Assembly: GCF_002796985.1 (NCBI RefSeq)
Contig: NZ_PEKX01000008.1
Location: 1-64,000 of the forward strand
Source of the DNA: Pseudomonas sp.
GTDB lineage: Bacteria; Pseudomonadota; Gammaproteobacteria; Pseudomonadales; Pseudomonadaceae
Direction: 5' to 3'
Length of the DNA: 64,000 nt
Shown here: positions 19,250 to 27,861 of the stretch, piece by piece
How positions within the stretch are numbered: position 1 is the stretch's first letter
Layout: each line of letters opens with the position of its first letter
Made by a program: the position numbers and the translations under genes
The notes under the pieces: model-generated
The model's input: only the letters and a program-made list of their open reading frames with translations
Told to the model about the DNA's origin: nothing
Database searches by the model: none

Positions 19250-19463
19250 TGCGGCCTCGCATGGCGGGCGAAAACTATCGATTATACGGGGCGTTTCCGG
19301 CACGCGGCAAAGTAGCGCGTGTGTGCCCTTGGACTTCGGGGCTGCTAGAATGCCCGGCTATTTTTCGGCGTTGGCGACAGCCGGCTCTTCGCGGACTGGA
19401 AGGGCGCGCCGTCACGGGAGCAGTGAAGCGCAATCCCGACATCCGTCTTCCCACGAGGGGCTT

Positions 19464-20852
19464 ATGCACGATTCCCACACTGAGCGCATGAGTGGCACAG
19501 AACTCCGGGCAACTTCCGGCCTGGCGTTGCTCTATGCCTTCCGTATGCTCGGCATGTTCATGCTGCTGCCGGTCATGATGACCTACGGCATGGATCTGGC
19601 CGGCGCCACTCCAGCCCTCATCGGTTTCGCCATGGGCGCCTACGGCCTGACCCAGGCGGTGCTGCAGATTCCGCTGGGCACCTTGTCCGACCGCATCGGC
19701 CGCCGCGCGATCATCGTCATCGGCCTGCTGGTATTTGCCATCGGCGCCGGCGTGGCCGCCAGTTCCGACACCATCTGGGGCGTCATCGCCGGCCGGGTGA
19801 TCCAGGGCGCCGGGGCGATTTCCGCGGTGGTCATGGCGCTGCTCTCGGACCTGACCCGCGAACAGCACCGCACCAAGGCCATGGCCATCATCGGCATGAG
19901 CATCGGCGTGTCCTTCGCCGCCTCAATGGTCGCCGGCCCCGTGCTGACCCACTGGTTCGGCCTGCACGGGCTGTTCTGGTTCACCTCCGGCATGGCGCTG
20001 GTGGGCATCCTGATCATCCTGTTCATGGTGCCGGTGCCGGATCACCGCATGCAGCACCGCGAATCCAGCGTTGCCCGGCAGTCGCTGATCCCGACCCTGA
20101 AGAACGCCGACCTGCTGCGCCTGGACGTTGGCATCCTGGTGCTGCACGCCATCCTCATGGCCAGCTTCGTCGCGCTGCCGCTGGCGCTGGTGGAGCGCGC
20201 CGGGCTGCCCAAGGAGCAGCACTGGTGGGTCTACCTGACCGCGCTGCTGATCGGCTTCTTCGCCATGGTCCCGTTCATCATCTACGCCGAGAAGAAGCGC
20301 CAGATGAAGCGCGTGCTGGCCGGTGCGGTGGCGACCCTGATGCTCTGCGAACTGTTCTTCTGGGAGTTCGGCAACAGCCTCAAGGAACTGGTGTTCGGCA
20401 TCGTCGTCTACTTCACCGCGTTCAACCTGCTGGAAGCCTCGTTGCCTTCGCTGGTGAGCAAGGTTTCCCCGGCCGGCGGCAAGGGCACGGCAATGGGCGT
20501 CTACTCCACCAGCCAGTTCCTCGGCGCCGCCGTGGGTGGCATTCTGGGTGGCTGGATGTACCAGCACGGCGGGCTCGATGGGGTGTTCATCGGCTGCGCG
20601 GTCCTTGCTGCCATCTGGCTGGCGATTGCTGTTACCATGCGCGAACCTCCGTATGTAACGAGTATTCGCCTGCCTTTGTCCGACGAGGCGCTGCGCGATG
20701 CTTCGTTGGCTGAGCGTTTCAAGGCATTGCCCGGTGTGAGCGATGTGATGGTGGTCGTTGAAGAAGCGGCCGCTTATGTCAAAGTAGATTCCCAACAAGT
20801 TGATCGCACGTCCCTCGAGCGCCTCGCCGGCGCCGAGCAGGCGACGTGCTGA
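19464..20852 (+). CDS. YajR-like MFS transporter with C-terminal ferredoxin-like domain
   Basis: A 462-residue inner-membrane protein with twelve predicted helices (about residues 12-395) and the MFS loop motif GTLSDRIGRRAI between helices 2 and 3. After the last helix a soluble tail of about 70 residues (IRLPLSDEALRDASLAERFKA... VYVKVDS-type) resembles the YAM domain known in E. coli YajR, a proton-driven antiporter of unknown substrate. The ATG at 19464 has GAGGGG upstream; longer open frame to 19119 lies inside uvrA on the other strand. ssb follows after 18 bp, so the two may be cotranscribed. Confidence 0.88.
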   Translation: MHDSHTERMSGTELRATSGLALLYAFRMLGMFMLLPVMMTYGMDLAGATPALIGFAMGAYGLTQAVLQIPLGTLSDRIGRRAIIVIGLLVFAIGAGVAASSDTIWGVIAGRVIQGAGAISAVVMALLSDLTREQHRTKAMAIIGMSIGVSFAASMVAGPVLTHWFGLHGLFWFTSGMALVGILIILFMVPVPDHRMQHRESSVARQSLIPTLKNADLLRLDVGILVLHAILMASFVALPLALVERAGLPKEQHWWVYLTALLIGFFAMVPFIIYAEKKRQMKRVLAGAVATLMLCELFFWEFGNSLKELVFGIVVYFTAFNLLEASLPSLVSKVSPAGGKGTAMGVYSTSQFLGAAVGGILGGWMYQHGGLDGVFIGCAVLAAIWLAIAVTMREPPYVTSIRLPLSDEALRDASLAERFKALPGVSDVMVVVEEAAAYVKVDSQQVDRTSLERLAGAEQATC

Positions 20853-20870
20853 AGCCTTTAGGAGAGCGTC

Positions 20871-21371
20871 ATGGCCCGTGGGGTTAACAAAGTCATTCTG
20901 GTGGGTAACGTCGGTGGCGATCCGGAAACCCGCTACCTGCCCAACGGCAACGCGGTGACCAACGTCACCCTGGCCACCAGCGAGAGCTGGAAGGACAAGC
21001 AGACCGGCCAGCAGCAGGAACGTACCGAGTGGCACCGCGTGGTGTTCTTCGGTCGCCTGGCGGAGATCGTCGCCGAGTACGTGCGCAAGGGCTCGCAGAT
21101 CTACGTCGAAGGCAGCCTGCGCACCCGCAAGTGGCAGGGTCAGGACGGCCAGGACAAGTACACCACCGAGATCGTGGTCGACATCAACGGCAACATGCAG
21201 CTGCTCGGCGGCCGTCCGGGCGCCGGTGGTGATGACGCACCGCGCGCTCCCCGCGAGCCGCAACAGCAGCGTCCGCAGCAGGCCCCGCGCCCTGCGCCGC
21301 AGCAGCAGTCCCAGCCCGCGCCGCAACCGGCTCCGGACTACGACAGCTTCGACGACGACATTCCGTTCTAA
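20871..21371 (+). CDS. ssb: Single-stranded DNA-binding protein
   Basis: A 166-residue protein: N-terminal OB-fold (1-110, opening MARGVNKVILVGNVGGDPETR), a Gln/Pro-rich flexible linker (about 112-155) and the acidic C-terminal tip DDDIPF that recruits repair and replication proteins. It coats single-stranded DNA during replication, recombination and repair. RBS TAGGAGAG is at 20858-20865. uvrA-ssb proximity is common in gammaproteobacteria, here with a transporter gene between them. Confidence 0.98.
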   Translation: MARGVNKVILVGNVGGDPETRYLPNGNAVTNVTLATSESWKDKQTGQQQERTEWHRVVFFGRLAEIVAEYVRKGSQIYVEGSLRTRKWQGQDGQDKYTTEIVVDINGNMQLLGGRPGAGGDDAPRAPREPQQQRPQQAPRPAPQQQSQPAPQPAPDYDSFDDDIPF

Positions 21372-21393
21372 CCCGAACGGATCGAGTCCCAAG

Positions 21394-21418
21394 AGCGCAG
21401 CCTTCGAGCTGCGCTTTT
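21394..21418 (+). terminator. Intrinsic terminator after ssb
   Basis: AGCGCAGC pairs with GCTGCGCT around CTTCGA, followed by TTT. It begins 22 bp after the ssb stop. Confidence 0.9.
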
Positions 21419-21476
21419 GCGTTTCTGGGACGCTCGTTTTGGCGAATCTTCGTAAAGGTCTTTCTCGATAGCGAGT

Positions 21477-21500
21477 ATTTAATTAGCCCGCTAATTAAAT
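21477..21500. promoter_or_regulatory. Perfect 11-bp palindrome upstream of a small gene
   Basis: ATTTAATTAGC, two bases (CC), then GCTAATTAAAT: 22 of 24 bases are symmetric and AT-rich in a GC-rich region. It lies 46 bp before the ATG of the 62-residue gene. The form suits an operator for a dimeric regulator; it is too short-looped for an RNA terminator and has no T run of its own. The cognate protein is unknown. Confidence 0.55.
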
Positions 21501-21546
21501 GACTCTGGAATTGCCTTGATGTACGGCAAAACCGGAGAAGAAAGAC

Positions 21547-21735
21547 ATGAGCATTACGGTGACCGAGCGTGACGACGAGCATAAATCCCGTGAGTTCCGC
21601 GCCCAGGGCGGGCGTTGCTGGGATGTGCACCAGGAAGGCCAGTTGGTTGGCATCTTCCATAACGAAGGCGAGGCGCAGGCCTACCGCATCTCCCTGGAAC
21701 TGGAGACGCGCTACCGCCATGCGGCGGATTTCTAG
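21547..21735 (+). CDS. Small protein of unknown function
   Basis: A 62-residue acidic, soluble-looking protein without signal peptide or membrane segment. I do not recognise the family. A good RBS (GGAGAAG, 21533-21539) precedes ATG 21547, and codon use is like that of neighbours. One cysteine (Cys24, GGRCWDVHQEG) and a central block QLVGIFHNEGEAQAY suggest a small beta-beta-alpha fold, but this is a guess. It stands alone between the ssb terminator and a REP repeat, behind the palindrome at 21477-21500. Confidence 0.6.
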   Translation: MSITVTERDDEHKSREFRAQGGRCWDVHQEGQLVGIFHNEGEAQAYRISLELETRYRHAADF

Positions 21736-21782
21736 AGTGTGAGAGCCCCGTGGCGACGGTGCGCCACGGAGCTGCTTCCCCT

Positions 21783-21860
21783 GTAGGAGCGAGCTTGCTC
21801 GCGAACAGATTTCCCGGCAGTTCTGGTGCCGAGATGTTCGCGAGCAAGCTCGCTCCTACG
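21783..21860. repeat. REP-like inverted repeat, family A
   Basis: TGTAGGAGCGAGC-TTGCTCGCGAA and its reverse complement face each other over about 30 bp. It sits between the small gene and the convergent cobJ gene, and could form a large hairpin in either transcript. Confidence 0.9.
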
Positions 21861-21872
21861 AAAAGCTGGGGT

Positions 21873-23522
21873 TCAGCGATACCAGCGCGGCGTGTACACC
21901 CAGTTACCGCCGCCGGCGCGGGGGAAGCGCCGGGTCAGGGACGAGCCGACGATTACCAGCGTGCGCATGTCGACCATCTCCGGCACCAGCTCGCCGAGGG
22001 TGACGACACGCAGCGCTTCCGCCGGGCGACCGATGTCGCGGCCGAGCACCACCAGCGTCTCTGGCGAGCGGTGGCGGCGGACGATTTCCAGTGCGCGCCC
22101 CAGTTGCCAGGGGCGTGCCTTGGATATCGGGTTGTAGAAGGCCATGGCCAGGTCGGCGGCGCCGGCATGGTCCAGGCGCTTCTCGATGGTCTCCCACGGC
22201 TTGAGGTTGTCCGACAGGGAAATCAGACAGAAGTCATGCCCCAGCGGCGCACCGGCTTTTGCGGCGGCGGCCAGTGCGGCGGACACGCCCGGCAGCACCT
22301 CCAGCTCCACGCCATGCCAGTGCGGGTCGCTGCTCTCGTGCAGGGCTTCCATCACGGCGGCGGCCATGGCGAATACGCCGGGGTCGCCGGAGGAAATCAC
22401 CACCACACGCCGACCGCTGGCGGCCAGCTCGAAGGCGTGGCGGGCGCGCTGCATTTCCTCGCGATTGTCAGTGCAGTGGCGTACCTGGTCGTCACGCAGG
22501 GGCTCGGCCATCTTTACGTAGGTCTCGTAGCCGAGCAGGTCCTGGGCTTCATCCAGCGCGCGGCGCACGGCGGGGATCATGAAGTCGCTGGCGCCTGGGC
22601 CCAGACCTATCACGCTGAGTCGCCCGCGCGGCTGGCCGATGCCTTGTGCTTCGAGCGGCGTGGCGGCGCGGTGCAGGTGGAAGGAATCGCCATGCAGCAC
22701 AGCCGGCGGCAATTCGTCGTCGTTGTGGATGAATCGCAGCGGTACGTCCAGTTGGCGGGCGGCCTCGGCCAGGGCCGGATCGGCCATGCGGCAGCGCGGC
22801 GCCACCACTGCGGCCAGCGATGCTGCGGCCAGGCCGGCCTGCGCCAGGCCCTGGCGGATGCGCTCGGGCAGTTGCGAATCCACCAGCGTGACGTGGGCGA
22901 GGACGATGCACGGATGGATGCGCAGCTCGTTCTGCGCGATGCCCTCGGCGCAGGCATCGATGCGCAGGGTGTGCGCGGCGTCCTCGGCCAACGGCAGGTC
23001 CAGCTCGTCCAGCCAGGGCGCGTCGCCCTCGATGCGCAGGGTGTCGCCGCCCAGCAGGTCGGAGACGAACCGCTTGCCCTGTTCGATGTCCGCCAGTGCA
23101 TAGCCAGGCGGCGGGTCGAGCAGGCAGGCGCCGAAACGCAGTTCGCCGCTGGTGGTGATGGCAGGCGCCACGTCCAGCGCGGCGGCCATCTCGCGGGCCA
23201 TGCGGTTCACCCCGCCCAGCCCGCCGAGCAGCGGTACCACGGCGCTGCCGTCTTCGGCGACGGCCAGCACTGGCGGCTCTGCACCTTTCTCGACGAGTAG
23301 CGGGGCAAGGGTGCGGATGACGATGCCGGCGGCGCACAGGGCGATGATCGGGGTGTCGTCGCGGTAGAGCTGGCGCAGGGTATCGCCGAAGTTCGCGTAG
23401 GACTCATCGGCGCCTTCGACGCGGTCCTTCAGGCCCAGCACACGCGCCTGTGGATAAATCTCCTGCAGGCGTCGCGCGGTGGCCAGCGCGCCCTGGCCGA
23501 GAATGACGATGGCGGTGCGCAT
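21873..23522 (-). CDS. cobJ: CbiG-CobJ fusion: precorrin-3B C17-methyltransferase
   Basis: A 549-residue two-domain protein. Residues 1 to about 310 resemble CbiG (N-terminal part and the CobE-like C-terminal part, with GIVIRTLAPLL and GGLGGVNRMAREMA). Residues from about 312 (LSVIGLGPGASDFMIPA) to the end are a tetrapyrrole methylase with SSGDPGVFAMA, the SAM-binding class seen in CobJ/CbiH. CobJ methylates C17 and contracts the corrin ring. The ATG at 23522 shares its A with the cobI stop (TGATG). The open frame extends upstream but inside cobI, so the ATG is preferred. The fusion is also known in P. aeruginosa. Confidence 0.93.
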   Translation of the reverse strand: MRTAIVILGQGALATARRLQEIYPQARVLGLKDRVEGADESYANFGDTLRQLYRDDTPIIALCAAGIVIRTLAPLLVEKGAEPPVLAVAEDGSAVVPLLGGLGGVNRMAREMAAALDVAPAITTSGELRFGACLLDPPPGYALADIEQGKRFVSDLLGGDTLRIEGDAPWLDELDLPLAEDAAHTLRIDACAEGIAQNELRIHPCIVLAHVTLVDSQLPERIRQGLAQAGLAAASLAAVVAPRCRMADPALAEAARQLDVPLRFIHNDDELPPAVLHGDSFHLHRAATPLEAQGIGQPRGRLSVIGLGPGASDFMIPAVRRALDEAQDLLGYETYVKMAEPLRDDQVRHCTDNREEMQRARHAFELAASGRRVVVISSGDPGVFAMAAAVMEALHESSDPHWHGVELEVLPGVSAALAAAAKAGAPLGHDFCLISLSDNLKPWETIEKRLDHAGAADLAMAFYNPISKARPWQLGRALEIVRRHRSPETLVVLGRDIGRPAEALRVVTLGELVPEMVDMRTLVIVGSSLTRRFPRAGGGNWVYTPRWYR

Positions 23523-24265
23523 CAACCGTTCCACCGCTGGCCGGGGATGACGATCATCGAGAAGTACGGCGAGGCCATCGGGTCGACGTCGTCCAGCGCA
23601 ACGATGCGCTGCTCGCGCATGGTCGCGCGCTCGACGTAGTGGGCGCCGCCGTCGCGGCCCAGCTCGCGTAGCACACGGCGGACCTTGTCGAAGTTGCGGC
23701 CGAGCTTCATCACCACCGCCGCATCGGCGTCGGCCAGGCGGCACTTGAGTTCGTCTTCCGGGAGTACGCCGGAGAGCACCGACAGGCTCTGGTTTCGATA
23801 CACCAGCGGCACGCCGAGCACCGCCGCGCTGCCGAGCATCGAGCAGACGCCGGGTACGACTTCGGTGTCATAGCGTTCCGAAAGACGGTCATGCAGGTAC
23901 ATGTACGAGCCGTAGAAGAACGGGTCGCCTTCGCAGATCACCGCCACGTCGCGGCCGGCGTCCAGGTGCGCGGCCACCTGCGCGGCCGCAGTGTCGTAGA
24001 AGTCGCTGATCACGCCTTCGTAGGTCAGCGGCGGCTCCAGCTTCTCGGTGGTCACCGGGTAGACCAGCGGCAGGCGCTGCTGCTCATCGAGCAGGTGCTG
24101 CTCGATGATGGCGAAGGCGTTGCCGCCCTGGCCGGCATGGTGTTTGGCCTTGGCCACGAAGTAGCCGATCACCGGGGATGCACGCAGCAGGCGCAGGGCC
24201 TTGAGGGTCAGCAGTTCCGGGTCGCCCGGGCCGACGCCCAGGCCGATGAGGCGGCCGGTCATCAC
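23522..24265 (-). CDS. cobI: Precorrin-2 C20-methyltransferase
   Basis: A 247-residue SAM-dependent tetrapyrrole methylase that adds the C20 methyl group to precorrin-2, the first committed step of the corrin branch. The N-terminal GLGVGPGDPELLTLKAL and the central ICEGDPFFYGSYMYL are family motifs. It overlaps cobH (stop at 24262) by 4 bases and cobJ by 1, giving a tightly coupled cobG-H-I-J unit. Confidence 0.96.
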   Translation of the reverse strand: MMTGRLIGLGVGPGDPELLTLKALRLLRASPVIGYFVAKAKHHAGQGGNAFAIIEQHLLDEQQRLPLVYPVTTEKLEPPLTYEGVISDFYDTAAAQVAAHLDAGRDVAVICEGDPFFYGSYMYLHDRLSERYDTEVVPGVCSMLGSAAVLGVPLVYRNQSLSVLSGVLPEDELKCRLADADAAVVMKLGRNFDKVRRVLRELGRDGGAHYVERATMREQRIVALDDVDPMASPYFSMIVIPGQRWNG

Positions 24266-24888
24266 TCCACCTCCGTGGCCAGGGCGTTCACTGCGGCGGC
24301 GGCCATCGCACTGCCGCCACGGCGTCCACGGACGATCACGTAGGGCACGCCACGGCTGTCGGCGGCAAGGGCGTCCTTGGATTCCATGGCGCCGACGAAA
24401 CCCACCGGGAAGCCGAGGATCAGCGCCGGTTTCGGTGCGCCGGCATCGAGCATTTCCAGCAGGTAGAAGAGGGCGGTCGGGGCGTTGCCGATCACCACCA
24501 CGCTGCCTTCCAGGTGCTCGCGCCAGTGCTCCAGCGCCACCGCCGAGCGGGTGTTGCCCAGCTCGCGGGCGAGTTCCGGGACGTCCGTGTTGTTGAGGGT
24601 GCAGATCACCTCGTTGTGTGCCGGCAGGCGCGCGCGGGTGATGCCCTCGGCGACCATCCGCGCATCGCAGAGAATCGGCGCGCCAGCGGCCAGTGCCGCG
24701 CGACCGATGGCCCCGGCACCTGTGGAGAAGCGCAGGTCCTGCACCACGTCGACCATGCCGCAGGCGTGGATCACTCGCACGGCGAGTTTCTCCAGGTCGT
24801 CGGGGATACCGGACAGGTCGGCTTCCGTGCGAATCGTGGCGAAGGACTGGCGGTAGATCGCCTGGCCGTCGCGGATGTAATCAAGCAT
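24262..24888 (-). CDS. cobH: Precorrin-8X methylmutase
   Basis: A 208-residue protein that moves the C11 methyl group to C12, forming hydrogenobyrinic acid. The start MLDYIRDGQAIYRQSFATIR and the active-site region RVIHACGMVDV (with the catalytic histidine) are typical, as is the GFPVGFVGAMESK segment. The ATG at 24888 overlaps the end of cobG by 8 bases; the longer frame upstream is inside cobG. Confidence 0.96.
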   Translation of the reverse strand: MLDYIRDGQAIYRQSFATIRTEADLSGIPDDLEKLAVRVIHACGMVDVVQDLRFSTGAGAIGRAALAAGAPILCDARMVAEGITRARLPAHNEVICTLNNTDVPELARELGNTRSAVALEHWREHLEGSVVVIGNAPTALFYLLEMLDAGAPKPALILGFPVGFVGAMESKDALAADSRGVPYVIVRGRRGGSAMAAAAVNALATEVE

Positions 24889-26227
24889 CAAGGGGAGCTC
24901 CGGGTGCGGCCAGCAGATCGCCGGCGGCATCGAGGGAAAGGTTGCGCGCCAGCGGCTGGCCGAAGCCGGCCACGCCATCGGCGCGACGGAACAGGTCATA
25001 GCGGCCGTCGGCGACGGCCAGCAGGGTGTAGGGGGCGACGTGGGCGGCGGCGCAGGAGCGCGGGCAGCCGCACAGGTGTACGCCGGCTGGTGGCGCGTGG
25101 CGCAGACGTTCGGCCAGGCGCAGGGCATCGGCCTTGGTGTCGGCCAGCCCGCGGGCGCAACCGCTGGAGCCGCTGCACGCGATCAGGCGCGACAGCGGCT
25201 GCGCGGCGTCGATCACCAGGCCGAGGTTGGCCAGCGCGCCGAGGACGATGGCCGCGTCGGTCTGTGCCACGTCGGGGAGGATCAGACTTTGCCAGGGCGT
25301 CAGACGCAGCTGTCCGCCGCTGAAGCGCTCGGCAAGATCGGCGAGGCCGAACAGCGTGGTGCTGTCCAGGCGTCCGAGGACGAATCCCGCACCGACCATG
25401 GCGCGTTCCGGCTGGCGCTGGGGACGAATCCCGAGATGGCCGAAAGCCTGCGGCGCAGGACGTCGCCAGTTATCCACAGCCGGCCCAAGGTGCAGCCTGA
25501 AGGGCAGGCGCTGCTGCAGGCGCTCCAGCAGCACCTCATCGCGGAGCATCTCGCGCAGGTGGCGCATGCGCGTCTGGCCATCGCCGGCGAGATCGAGGAA
25601 CAGGTGCAGCAGGGTTTCCACCAGCAGCGGTACTTGCTCGGCGCTCACGGCGGCGAGGGCAGGGCGATCGGTCTCGTGCTGCGGCGGGCAACCGGCCAGG
25701 CCGAAGGCGAACAGCGGCGTCGCATCGTCGGACATGGCCGACAACCAGAGATCGTTGGGGTGCTCCAGCATCGCCAGCGCTTCGCCTGCGTCGAGCTGGA
25801 TGCCGAACTTGGGCGACAGACCATGGAAGCGCGGAGTGCGCTCCAGCAGGTCGAGCAGTTGGCGCGCCAGTCGGCTCGCATCGAAAGTGTTGCCAGTGCC
25901 CAGGCCCATTGCCGGGCTGACCAGCAGGTTGCGCACGTCGTCCGACGCCAGCTCACGCGGGCCGAGGCCGGCAGCCAACAGTTCACGGCTCAGCGCATTT
26001 TCGGCGCCGGCATGTACGCCGCGAATCTGCAGGTTGGCGCGGTTGGTCGCTTCCAGCACGCCGTCGGCATGTCGTTCGGCGGCCAGGGCGATGGCGCGCG
26101 CGGCGTTGGCGTCGAGTTGCCCGCAGGGCAGCTTGATGCGGCAGATGCCGCCATCGCGGGAGGCCACGATACGCAGCAGGCCGGGGCAGGGGTGCGGGCG
26201 GACGGGCAGAGCTGAGGAATCTTGCAC
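24881..26227 (-). CDS. cobG: Precorrin-3B synthase CobG (aerobic ring contraction)
   Basis: A 448-residue member of the sulfite/nitrite reductase-like family that uses oxygen to hydroxylate precorrin-3A at C20. The [4Fe-4S] ligands appear as CSGSSGC (C-x5-C) and CGCPRSC (C-x3-C within it) near residues 355-400. Its presence marks the aerobic pathway. Start choice is uncertain: GTG 26227 begins just before the conserved RPHPCPGLLRI, while another in-frame GTG lies at 26314, nearer the riboswitch. A cobalamin riboswitch precedes it. It is the first gene of the cobGHIJ operon. Confidence 0.9.
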   Translation of the reverse strand: MQDSSALPVRPHPCPGLLRIVASRDGGICRIKLPCGQLDANAARAIALAAERHADGVLEATNRANLQIRGVHAGAENALSRELLAAGLGPRELASDDVRNLLVSPAMGLGTGNTFDASRLARQLLDLLERTPRFHGLSPKFGIQLDAGEALAMLEHPNDLWLSAMSDDATPLFAFGLAGCPPQHETDRPALAAVSAEQVPLLVETLLHLFLDLAGDGQTRMRHLREMLRDEVLLERLQQRLPFRLHLGPAVDNWRRPAPQAFGHLGIRPQRQPERAMVGAGFVLGRLDSTTLFGLADLAERFSGGQLRLTPWQSLILPDVAQTDAAIVLGALANLGLVIDAAQPLSRLIACSGSSGCARGLADTKADALRLAERLRHAPPAGVHLCGCPRSCAAAHVAPYTLLAVADGRYDLFRRADGVAGFGQPLARNLSLDAAGDLLAAPGAPLDA

Positions 26228-26327
26228 GGTGGTCACCAGGGCTGGGTCGCGGTGACCTGCGAATCCCCCAAAGGGGACTTCACGACACCGATACACCCCG
26301 CTCGATGTCTGCACGCGCGACTGGTTT

Positions 26328-26527
26328 CGTCGGCAGGTCTCCTGGCTGGCAGGTCCTCATCCAGCGCGGCCTTCCCGGTTGCCCAGTGGCCTGACCGACA
26401 ACACGGAACGCTGTTCTCGTGCTGCCGCATTGCGCGGACTCGCTGCTTACAGTTGCGGGGGCAGCCACGGCTTAACCGTGTTCCCTCTTCGGCTCTGAGA
26501 AACCTCACCGCAAAAGGCGAAGCATCC
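26328..26527 (-). ncRNA. Cobalamin riboswitch upstream of cobG
   Basis: Read on the minus strand, the conserved pieces come in order: GAGGGAA (26481-26487), GCTGCCCCCGCAACTGTAAG (26446-26465), the B12-box core GCCACTG (26384-26390) and CAGGAGACCTGCCG (26332-26345). These match the cobalamin riboswitch consensus. It lies 100 bp before the cobG start and should reduce cobG-H-I-J expression when adenosylcobalamin is abundant. It also fills most of the 395-bp cobG/cobL gap. Confidence 0.95.
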
Positions 26528-26570
26528 TACGAGCACCGACGAAGCGGGTATTATGCCTGCTTTGCCCGAA

Positions 26571-26587
26571 GGCAGGAAAAGCCTGCC
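26571..26587 (+). promoter_or_regulatory. Short hairpin in the cobL 5' region
   Basis: GGCAGG and CCTGCC are separated by five bases, 36 bp before the cobL ATG. A TATTAT (26549-26554) lies just upstream and may be a -10 element, though no good -35 is seen. No cobalamin riboswitch was found on this strand, so cobL-cbiD-cobK may be controlled differently from cobGHIJ. Confidence 0.3.
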
Positions 26588-26622
26588 CGTCGGATCGATC
26601 GTCGCACCCCTGAGGACATTTC

Positions 26623-27825
26623 ATGACGCCCTGGCTGACCATCGTCGGCATCGGCGAGGACGGCTATGCCGGCCTCGGCAAGGCTGCGCGCCGCGCCCTG
26701 CTCGCCGCCAGCGAAGTGATTGGCGCGCCGCGCCAGCTGGAGCTGCTGCCGCATTGCCTGGGCGCCCGTCGCCAGGCCTGGCCGAGCCCGTTCAGCCTGG
26801 AGCCGGTGTTGCGCCGGCGCGGCGAACCGACCTGCGTGCTGGCCAGCGGCGATCCGATGCTGTTCGGCGTCGGCGCGAGCCTGGTCCGTCAGATTCCGTC
26901 CGAGGAAATGCTCGTGCTTTCCGCACCGTCTTCCGCCTCTCTCGCCGCCGCGCGGATGGGCTGGGCGTTGCAGGACTGCACGCTGCTGTCGCTGGTGGCG
27001 CGCCCATTGGCTGCACTCCATGCGCAGGTCCACGAGGGCGTGAAGCTGCTGATCCTCAGCAACGATGGCAGTAGCCCGGTCGCCATCGCCGCGCTGTTGC
27101 GCGAGCGCGGTTTCGGCGCCAGTCGCCTCAGCGTGCTGGAGCACCTCGGCGGTGAGTCGGAACGACGCATCGACGGGCTCGCCAGCGACTGGTCGCAGAG
27201 CGAGACTGCTGCGCTGAACCTGGTGGCCGTGCAGTGCGTAGCCGGTGTCGACGCGGTTCGTCTGCCCCTGACCATCGGCCTGCCGGACGACGCCTACCGC
27301 CACGACGGCCAGCTGACCAAGCGCGATGTGCGCGCCGTGACCCTGGCGCGGCTGGCGCCGAAGCCCGGCGAACTGCTGTGGGACGTCGGCGCCGGTTGTG
27401 GCTCCATCGGCATCGAGTGGATGCGCGCGCACCCGAGCTGCCGCACGCTGGCCATCGAAGCCAACGACGGGCGCCAGGGACATATCCGCTTCAACCGTGA
27501 CGCCCTCGGTGTGCCGGCACTGCAACTGGTCTGCGGCGCCGCGCCGGAGGCGTTGCAGGGGCTGGAGCGCCCCGACGCGATCTTCATCGGCGGCGGTGTG
27601 ACCCTGCCCGGCGTGTTCGAGCAATGCTGGGAGCAGCTCAAGCCCGGCGGTCGGCTGGTCGCCAACGCCGTCACCCTGCAGAGCGAGGCCCTGCTGCTGA
27701 GCTGGCGCGCCCGCATCGGCGGCGAGCTGACCCGTCTGTCGCTGTCCCAGGCGCAGCCGCTCGGTGGCTTCGATACCTGGCGCGCGGCGTTGCCGATCAC
27801 CTTGCTGGAAGTCTGGAAGGCATGA
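26623..27825 (+). CDS. cobL: Precorrin-6Y C5,15-methyltransferase (decarboxylating)
   Basis: A 400-residue fusion of two methyltransferases. The CbiE-like N-terminal half (1 to about 205) has the tetrapyrrole methylase motifs near residues 8-15 and ASGDPMLFG at 74-82. The CbiT-like half (about 225-400) has the SAM motif DVGAGCGSIGIEW at 254-266. Together they methylate C5 and C15 and decarboxylate the C12 side chain. It starts the plus-strand group cobL-cbiD-cobK, divergent from cobG. Confidence 0.95.
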   Translation: MTPWLTIVGIGEDGYAGLGKAARRALLAASEVIGAPRQLELLPHCLGARRQAWPSPFSLEPVLRRRGEPTCVLASGDPMLFGVGASLVRQIPSEEMLVLSAPSSASLAAARMGWALQDCTLLSLVARPLAALHAQVHEGVKLLILSNDGSSPVAIAALLRERGFGASRLSVLEHLGGESERRIDGLASDWSQSETAALNLVAVQCVAGVDAVRLPLTIGLPDDAYRHDGQLTKRDVRAVTLARLAPKPGELLWDVGAGCGSIGIEWMRAHPSCRTLAIEANDGRQGHIRFNRDALGVPALQLVCGAAPEALQGLERPDAIFIGGGVTLPGVFEQCWEQLKPGGRLVANAVTLQSEALLLSWRARIGGELTRLSLSQAQPLGGFDTWRAALPITLLEVWKA

Positions 27826-27861
27826 GGTCTTTGTTTCCCTACGGCAACGGCGCTCCCTGCC

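Noticed and set aside
19250..19463. LexA (SOS) box for uvrA in the uvrA/transporter gap
   Set aside because: No CTG-N10-CAG site with the LexA consensus interior was found on either strand.
23523..23744. Longer CobJ start in the 623-codon frame
   Set aside because: The extra codons lie inside cobI and are not conserved-looking; TGATG coupling with the cobI stop supports ATG 23522.
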